Shown here one piece after another: positions 56,180-64,000 of a stretch of DNA of 64,000 nt (position 1 is its first letter; the number at the start of each line of letters is the position of its first letter). The position numbers and the translations under genes are program-made. Origin of the DNA: Chitinophagales bacterium (lineage in GTDB: Bacteria; Bacteroidota; Bacteroidia; Chitinophagales; Chitinophagaceae); assembly GCA_026936105.1 (NCBI GenBank), contig JAIXKI010000020.1, positions 1 through 64,000 of the forward strand, in the 5' to 3' direction. Under the pieces are notes generated by a model. The model had not been told where the DNA came from. It was given only the letters and a program-made list of their open reading frames with translations, and did not search any database.

Positions 56180-56210
56180 AAAGCTGTCCGCCATTTGGCG
56201 GATAGCTTTT
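56180..56210 (+). terminator. Terminator (or attenuator) between tuf and tRNA-Trp
   Basis: AAAGCTGTCCGCC / GGCGGATAGCTTTT, 13-base arms with one G-A mismatch and loop ATTT, ending in T4. It terminates tuf transcripts; if the box at 56155 is a promoter it would act as an attenuator for tRNA-Trp-secE-nusG. Confidence 0.75.
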
Positions 56211-56312
56211 GATTTCTTAAGGCGATAGTTTCGGATTTTTCGGCCTTAAATTATTATTTGAATTTAAGAAATGTGAAACAACCGGAATTTGTACCGATAG
56301 TGATTTTGTTAG

Positions 56313-56324
56313 AGTTCTTTAAAC
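56313..56324 (+). promoter_or_regulatory. boxA-like element before tRNA-Trp
   Basis: AGTTCTTTAAAC, 16 bases before the tRNA. Confidence 0.55.
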
Positions 56325-56339
56325 GAAAATGTAGGCGAT

Positions 56340-56410
56340 ACGGGCATAGTTCAATGGCAGAATAGCGGTCTCCAAAACCGTTGATGGGAGTTCGAATCTC
56401 TCTGCCCGTG
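56340..56410 (+). tRNA. tRNA-Trp (CCA)
   Basis: 71 nt. Acceptor ACGGGCA / TGCCCGT, anticodon stem GCGGT / ACCGT with loop CTCCAAA giving CCA. secE begins 15 bases later, as in many bacteria. Confidence 0.96.
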
Positions 56411-56425
56411 CTAATTCATAACAGT

Positions 56426-56620
56426 ATGGATAAAATTACAAGGCTTTTTAAAGACTCCTATAAGGAGCTTATGGAAAAAGTGACCTGGCCAAACTGGGCA
56501 CAATTACAACAGTCAACTATGATCACCTTGGCAGCTACCCTGATCATAACTGCCATCATCTGGATCATGGATGTAATTGCTGGAGACATTTTAAAATTTG
56601 TTTATAATCAATTATTCTGA
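56426..56620 (+). CDS. secE: Preprotein translocase subunit SecE
   Basis: 64 residues from ATG 56426 (MDKITRLFKDSYKEL). The amphipathic helix with ELMEKVTWPNW and one membrane segment match bacterial SecE of the SecYEG channel. Start one base before nusG stop-start junction. Confidence 0.95.
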   Translation: MDKITRLFKDSYKELMEKVTWPNWAQLQQSTMITLAATLIITAIIWIMDVIAGDILKFVYNQLF

Positions 56621-56621
56621 A

Positions 56622-57203
56622 ATGGAAGCAGGCAACAATGAGGAAAATGTACAACAACAGGAGACAAAATGGTATGTGCTCCGTGTTGTCAGCGGAAAAG
56701 AGCGTAAGGTTAAGGAATACCTGGATAAAGAAATTTCCCGGGGTGGATGGGGTGAAATTGTAAAGCAGGTCTTTTTACCGGTAGAAAAAGTATATAAGGT
56801 GCAGAACGGCAAGAAAGTGATGCGGGAAAGGAACTATTATCCGGGGTATGTGATGATTGAAATCTCTGAAGGTAAGCTGAATGATGATCTCAGAGAAACA
56901 ATTAAGCATACCAATAACGTCATTCATTTTTTGGGGAAAGACAACCCTATAGCTCTTAGAAAAGCGGAAGTAAATAAAATGCTCGGAAAGATGGATGAAA
57001 TGGCAGAGGCCGGAGGGGTGAGTATGGTAGAGCCTTTTATCATTGGTGAAACTATCAAGATAATCGAAGGCCCGTTCAATGATTTCAACGGTGTGATCGA
57101 AGAAGTAAACGATGAAAAGAAAAAATTAAAAGTGACGGTAAAGATATTTGGCCGATCTACTCCGGTAGAGCTGAATTATATGCAGGTAGAAAAGATCAGC
57201 TAA
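56622..57203 (+). CDS. nusG: Transcription termination/antitermination factor NusG
   Basis: 193 residues from ATG 56622. NGN domain WYVLRVVSGKERKVKEYL, and a C-terminal KOW domain (PFNDFNGVIEEVNDEKKKLKV). Binds RNA polymerase and couples it to Rho or S10. Followed by its own terminator. Confidence 0.96.
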   Translation: MEAGNNEENVQQQETKWYVLRVVSGKERKVKEYLDKEISRGGWGEIVKQVFLPVEKVYKVQNGKKVMRERNYYPGYVMIEISEGKLNDDLRETIKHTNNVIHFLGKDNPIALRKAEVNKMLGKMDEMAEAGGVSMVEPFIIGETIKIIEGPFNDFNGVIEEVNDEKKKLKVTVKIFGRSTPVELNYMQVEKIS

Positions 57204-57234
57204 CCGCCCGGAGTACGTAATAAGAATCAATTTT

Positions 57235-57257
57235 AGCCATCTTCATGATGGCTTTTT
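57235..57257 (+). terminator. Terminator after nusG
   Basis: 7-bp stem AGCCATC / GATGGCT, loop TTCAT, then T5. Separates nusG from rplK transcription. Confidence 0.8.
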
Positions 57258-57330
57258 CATTTCTGAAAGATTGTGGATGCATTTCCGGCTATTTTTTTAA
57301 AAAAGCTTTTTTAAATCACCGTATTCTCCT

Positions 57331-57338
57331 TATCTTTG
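57331..57338 (+). promoter_or_regulatory. -7 box before rplK operon
   Basis: TATCTTTG (TAnnTTTG); the -33 region is a T run next to the AAAAAAGCTTTTTT palindrome (about 57300). Confidence 0.6.
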
Positions 57339-57349
57339 CACCCCCAATT

Positions 57350-57361
57350 AGTTCTTTAAAA
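57350..57361 (+). promoter_or_regulatory. boxA-like element in rplK leader
   Basis: AGTTCTTTAAAA starts 11 bases after the -7 box, so it lies at the very 5' end of the transcript. Confidence 0.6.
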
Positions 57362-57473
57362 CCCACTGAATTTATAAAGTAAGTGGAACTGCCTTTGCGA
57401 AAGACTTAGGCGGTAAACGGATGAATTTGGGAGTCCGCTTCGGCGAGACGTTTGAACCAATAAATCGAATAAA
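57362..57473 (+). promoter_or_regulatory. rplK-rplA leader
   Basis: About 110 transcribed bases before rplK with a hairpin around GTCCGC-TTCG-GCGAGAC (57433-57450). In many bacteria L1 represses this operon through leader RNA; whether this leader holds an L1 site is inferred. Confidence 0.35.
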
Positions 57474-57917
57474 ATGGCAAAAGAAATTTCTGGATATGTA
57501 AAAGTCCAGTGTAAAGGTGGCCAGGCAAGCCCTGCACCTCCAATCGGTCCTGCATTGGGTTCCAAGGGTGTTAATATCATGGAATTCTGCAAACAATTCA
57601 ATGCCCGTACGCAGGATAAAATGGGCAAAGTACTCCCTGTTATTATTACTGTTTATTCAGATAAGAGTTTTGATTTTGTGATCAAAACCCCTCCGGCGTC
57701 CATTCAATTGATGGAAGCTGCGAAAATTCAAAAAGGTTCAAAAGAAAGTAACCGGAACAAAGTAGGCAAAGTAACCTGGGAGCAAGTGGAGGTGATTGCG
57801 AAAGACAAAATGCCTGACCTGAATTGTTTCACTATCGAAAGCGCCATGAAAATGGTAGCAGGCACTGCCCGCAGTATAGGACTGACTGTAGAAGGAAAAG
57901 CTCCGTGGGAAAACTAA
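57474..57917 (+). CDS. rplK: 50S ribosomal protein uL11
   Basis: 147 residues. Stalk-base protein needed for RelA response and release factor 1 function. [25 protein letters not shown] and [25 protein letters not shown] are typical. Confidence 0.98.
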   Translation: MAKEISGYVKVQCKGGQASPAPPIGPALGSKGVNIMEFCKQFNARTQDKMGKVLPVIITVYSDKSFDFVIKTPPASIQLMEAAKIQKGSKESNRNKVGKVTWEQVEVIAKDKMPDLNCFTIESAMKMVAGTARSIGLTVEGKAPWEN

Positions 57918-57941
57918 TTGTATATCCAAAAAAGAATTACG

Positions 57942-58637
57942 ATGTCATTCATCAGCAAAAAAAGAAAGGTTGCAAATTCCAGGGTAGAAGATAAAAAAGA
58001 GTATTCTCTTAAAGATGCTTCTGCGCTGGTGAAGCAAATTACAACCTGCAAATTTGATGCTTCAGTTGATTTGCATATTCGTCTGGGTGTGGATCCTAAG
58101 AAAGCAGATCAGTCTATCAGAGGCACTGTTAACCTGCCTCATGGCACCGGAAAGACAAAAAAAGTTTTGGTGCTTTGTAATCCTGATAAAGAAGAAGAAG
58201 CGAAAAATGCCGGGGCAGATTATGTGGGCCTTGACGAATTTGTTACCAAGATCGAAGGAGGATGGGTGGACGTGGATGTTATTATTGCCACTCCTTCGGT
58301 AATGCCCAAGATAGGAAAGCTCGGTAAGGTACTTGGCCCCAGAAACCTGATGCCTAATCCTAAAACCGGAACAGTGACCAACGATGTCGCAGCAGCCATT
58401 AATGATGTGAAAGGGGGCAAGATCGCTTTTAAAGTTGATAAAGCCGGAATCGTCCATGCTTCCATAGGGAGAGTGAGTTTCAGTCCGGAAAAAATTGCCG
58501 AAAACAGCCAGGAATTATTAAATGCCATCATCAGGGCTAAGCCATCATCTGCCAAAGGGATTTACCTGAAAGGAATCAGTATGGCCAGCTCCATGAGTCC
58601 GGGTATTTTAATAGATACAAAAGCATTTGCTCACTAA
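57942..58637 (+). CDS. rplA: 50S ribosomal protein uL1
   Basis: 231 residues from ATG 57942 (MSFISKKRK). L1 stalk protein and candidate operon repressor. [18 protein letters not shown] and [16 protein letters not shown] are signatures. Confidence 0.98.
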   Translation: MSFISKKRKVANSRVEDKKEYSLKDASALVKQITTCKFDASVDLHIRLGVDPKKADQSIRGTVNLPHGTGKTKKVLVLCNPDKEEEAKNAGADYVGLDEFVTKIEGGWVDVDVIIATPSVMPKIGKLGKVLGPRNLMPNPKTGTVTNDVAAAINDVKGGKIAFKVDKAGIVHASIGRVSFSPEKIAENSQELLNAIIRAKPSSAKGIYLKGISMASSMSPGILIDTKAFAH

Positions 58638-58663
58638 ATCTTTAAGTGAAAAAAGTAATTAAC

Positions 58664-59182
58664 ATGACTAAAGAACAAAAATCAGAAGTTATTGAATTGC
58701 TGAAAGGAAAATTTTCGCAATACAATAATTTTTATGTTACCGATACCGAGTCCCTTTCTGTTGAGCAGGTTGGTAAATTGCGCCGTGCCTGTTTTGATAA
58801 AAAGGTGGAAATGAGAGTAGCTAAAAACTCTTTGATCAAAAAAGCGTTGGAATCATTGGATGAAGTGCGTTATTCTGGAGTATATGATGCGTTGAATAAT
58901 GTGACTGCATTGATGTTCTCCGAAAGCCCCAAAGACCCCGCATTGATCATCAGTACCTTTCGTAAGGATAGCAAAGGTGAAAGACCGGTACTGAAAGCTG
59001 CATTTATCAACGGAGATATTTATTCAGGAGACAATCAATTGGAAGCTTTGAGTAAGATCAAAACGAAGAATGAATTGATTGGCGAAGTGATCGGGCTGTT
59101 GCAATCGCCGGCAAAGAGAGTTATTTCCGCTTTATTGAATCATGCAGAAAAGAAAGAGGAAGCTGCTCCGGCAGAAGGATAA
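58664..59182 (+). CDS. rplJ: 50S ribosomal protein uL10
   Basis: 172 residues from ATG 58664 (MTKEQKSEV); a GTG six codons earlier is less likely. Anchors bL12 dimers to the stalk. VAKNSLIKKAL and a C-terminal helical tail for bL12 binding are visible. Confidence 0.97.
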   Translation: MTKEQKSEVIELLKGKFSQYNNFYVTDTESLSVEQVGKLRRACFDKKVEMRVAKNSLIKKALESLDEVRYSGVYDALNNVTALMFSESPKDPALIISTFRKDSKGERPVLKAAFINGDIYSGDNQLEALSKIKTKNELIGEVIGLLQSPAKRVISALLNHAEKKEEAAPAEG

Positions 59183-59310
59183 AACTGAGATCTTTTATTA
59201 TTAATAACTACCCGGCCGGATGGTATAAAACAAAGGCATAAACAAATTTTTTTAAACGGCCGTTGGATCTGTCCGAAGGCAGAAAAGAAAACGGTAAAAA
59301 TTTAAATCAA

Positions 59311-59685
59311 ATGGCAGACGTAAAAGCATTAGCAGAAAGCTTAGTTGGCTTAACAGTAAAAGAAGTACAGGAATTAGCAGATTTCCTGAAGACTGAATAT
59401 GGTATTGAACCTGCTGCAGCAGCAGTAGTGGTAAGCGCCGGAGACGGTGGCGGTGCTGCGGTTGCAGAAGAGAAAACTGCATTCAATGTAGTACTGAAAA
59501 GCGGTGGTGCATCTAAATTGAACGTAGTGAAAGTGGTGAAAGACATTACCGGTCTTGGTCTGAAAGAAGCAAAGGAATTGGTTGATAATGCTCCGAAGCC
59601 TGTAAAAGAGGGAGTATCCAAAGCTGAAGCTGAAGAAGTGGCTAACAAGCTGAAAGATGCAGGCGCTGACGTCGAGATAGTTTAG
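59311..59685 (+). CDS. rplL: 50S ribosomal protein bL12
   Basis: 124 residues from ATG 59311 ([14 protein letters not shown]). N-terminal dimerisation helices, Ala/Gly-rich hinge ([13 protein letters not shown]) and C-terminal factor-binding domain with [16 protein letters not shown]. Confidence 0.98.
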   Translation: MADVKALAESLVGLTVKEVQELADFLKTEYGIEPAAAAVVVSAGDGGGAAVAEEKTAFNVVLKSGGASKLNVVKVVKDITGLGLKEAKELVDNAPKPVKEGVSKAEAEEVANKLKDAGADVEIV

Positions 59686-59714
59686 TTAGCTTAACAAGGG
59701 TTTGAAGAATTTGA

Positions 59715-59746
59715 AAAACTTTCTCTTTACCGGGAAAGTTTTTTTA
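59715..59746 (+). terminator. Terminator after rplL
   Basis: AAACTTTC / GAAAGTTT stem with 10-base loop, then a run of T. Its T run touches the stop of the opposite-strand gene. It should end rplKAJL transcripts before rpoB. Confidence 0.8.
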
Positions 59747-60715
59747 TTCTATAGTGAGATAGGGTGCGATTTTTTTAAAAATCTCTTCGCTTATTGTAGG
59801 GATCTTTTTGAGGTCTTCAAGATTTGTAAACGGGCCGTGTTCCTTCCGGTAAGCCAGCAGGGGATTTGCCATACTGAATTTTATATAAGGATGAGCCTTT
59901 AGCTCATCCATCGTTGCCGTATTGATGTTAATTTTTCTCAGCGATGTGTTTTCCAGTTTGAAAAAAGGCTTGATTATTTTGAAAGTTGAATCCGGTAAAC
60001 CAAATGTCTCGGCAATCTGATCAATAGAGTAGAAGCCCCCTAATTTCTCCCTGAAGTTGACGATTCTTGCAGCCAGTTTGGAACCGATTCCGGGAAGAGA
60101 AATAAAAGAGGTGGTGTCAGCAGTGTTGATGTCAATGACGGAATATTTGGCAGCGTTCTTTTTTTCAGCAGCGATAATCCGGTTTTCAGGTTGACCGGTC
60201 CTCACAGGGTCATTATGTTGCTTTGCACCATTTCCTATCCTGATAAATGGGAGAAGCTTTTCATATTCCTTTTCTTGAAGGCCGTAAATTTTCTGAAGAT
60301 CTTCGGGTTTGTAAAAATGGCCGCCTTTGTTCAGATAGTTTTTTAGTGTTCGAATCGTTTTTTCTTTAAGGCCTAATTTTTTCCATCCTTCCTCGGAAAG
60401 AGTGTTGGGGTCAAAGAAAAACAAAACAGGCGTTGCTTCAGCCGGATAAGCCCTGGAAACATCATACTGATATTTTTCGGCATCTTCTTCTTCCTGTGAG
60501 CTGAACCTGGACGAATCCTCCGGTATTTTTATTTCCAGCTTTTTAATTTCATTCACCCAGGAACTATCAATTTCCGATGCTTCGGTCTTTCGTACAGAAG
60601 TCATCACTTTCGGGAAGAACACCACTAGTAAAACAATAAATATGATCGCAAGGATAGCAATCCTTTCTTTCCGGGTAAAGGTCAGATAATCCTTAATAAA
60701 TTCCTGCCATTTCAT
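59744..60715 (-). CDS. Helix-hairpin-helix (ComEA-like) membrane-anchored protein
   Basis: 323 residues. One N-terminal membrane segment (IAILAIIFIVLLVVFF, about 18-33), an acidic linker, then repeated HhH units: TLSEEGWKKLGL (about 105), INTADTTSFISLPGIGSKLAARI (about 195), and ININTATMDELKAHPYI (about 265). Such proteins bind DNA outside the inner membrane in competence or act in unknown ways. It is inverted between rplL and rpoB, an unusual site. Confidence 0.88.
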   Translation of the reverse strand: MKWQEFIKDYLTFTRKERIAILAIIFIVLLVVFFPKVMTSVRKTEASEIDSSWVNEIKKLEIKIPEDSSRFSSQEEEDAEKYQYDVSRAYPAEATPVLFFFDPNTLSEEGWKKLGLKEKTIRTLKNYLNKGGHFYKPEDLQKIYGLQEKEYEKLLPFIRIGNGAKQHNDPVRTGQPENRIIAAEKKNAAKYSVIDINTADTTSFISLPGIGSKLAARIVNFREKLGGFYSIDQIAETFGLPDSTFKIIKPFFKLENTSLRKININTATMDELKAHPYIKFSMANPLLAYRKEHGPFTNLEDLKKIPTISEEIFKKIAPYLTIE

Positions 60716-60810
60716 ATAGCCGGGATTTTTTATAAATGTATCAACTTCGTAGGGTCTGAAAAATGGCCACTTAGTGGTATATATGGCCGGATTTTTGTTG
60801 ACAAACTTTT

Positions 60811-60841
60811 CTTGGCTGTGAATATTATTTTCTTACCTTTG
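60811..60841 (+). promoter_or_regulatory. Candidate separate promoter for rpoB
   Basis: -33-like CTTG (60811-60814), 19-base spacer and -7 TACCTTTG (60834-60841). About 140 bases of leader follow before the start. Needed because a terminator and an inverted gene separate rplL from rpoB. Confidence 0.6.
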
Positions 60842-60983
60842 CGTTCCTTTATTTTGGCCAGAATTATTTTGACGTCTCAAATCATGTTTAAATAGCTGAT
60901 AATCACAGACTTTTATTAATTGCTAATGAAAGTCCGAATGTGATTTGTACGTCCTTTATCGTTTAAAACCGGTTTTAACGTCT

Positions 60984-64000
<3,017 letters not shown>

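Overview
The window looks like chromosomal DNA of a Bacteroidota bacterium, most likely from the Chitinophagales/Sphingobacteriia side. The evidence is -7 boxes of the TAnnTTTG type before many genes, A-rich start regions without Shine-Dalgarno sequences (except rpsU), a PorV plus PorU/PorU2-type pair of the type IX secretion system, Kdo/LPS genes and typical Bacteroidota protein families. No rRNA or CRISPR array is present.

Region 1 (1-13.7 kb) is accessory, with all genes on the minus strand. A five-gene block (radC-like, UvrD helicase with Fe-S nuclease, DUF4062/HATPase protein, type III Mod and type III Res) is followed in the array by a secreted protein gene and a DUF4184 membrane protein gene. 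Each unit is separated by long imperfect palindromes whose ends behave like integron attC cores: the start of each unit (GTTAGCACC, GTTAGCCG, GTTATGGGCA) is the exact complement of the inverse core at the end of the same unit. A XerC/D-type tyrosine recombinase sits at the head of the array. I read this as an integron-like cassette array with one very large (>10 kb) defence cassette.

Region 2 (13.8-27 kb) is housekeeping: ssb, an Ldh-type oxidoreductase, aspartate kinase, queA, a peptide ABC ATPase with an AMP nucleosidase, glutamate dehydrogenase, and tdk-ccmB plus ccmC-ccmD for heme export and cytochrome c maturation. Two copies of a dispersed intergenic repeat of about 225 bp lie after the terminators of ssb and the glutamate dehydrogenase gene.

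Region 3 (27-40.7 kb) carries waaA, then a nucleotide-sugar operon (aminotransferase, UDP-glucose dehydrogenase, UDP-glucuronate decarboxylase, UDP-HexNAc dehydrogenase, RfbC) for surface polysaccharide, two tRNA-Gln genes, a Tat-exported class V aminotransferase, an APC permease, two hydrolases and tyrS. Region 4 (40.9-51.5 kb) has porV and a giant C25 peptidase of PorU type, then an A+T-rich stretch with an acyltransferase, an LtaS-like sulfatase-fold protein and a polytopic membrane protein.

Region 5 (51.7-64 kb) is the translation/transcription core: rpsU, xerC, hpf, tRNA-Thr-Tyr-Gly-Thr, tuf, tRNA-Trp, secE, nusG, rplKAJL and rpoB (cut by the window end). Between the last tRNA-Thr and tuf lie eight perfect tandem copies of an 86-bp unit, each ending in the last 30 nt of that tRNA gene, reminiscent of the rtT repeats of the E. 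coli tyrT operon. BoxA-like AGTTCTTTA motifs recur through this region, and rplL and rpoB are separated by a terminator, an inverted helix-hairpin-helix gene and a separate rpoB promoter.
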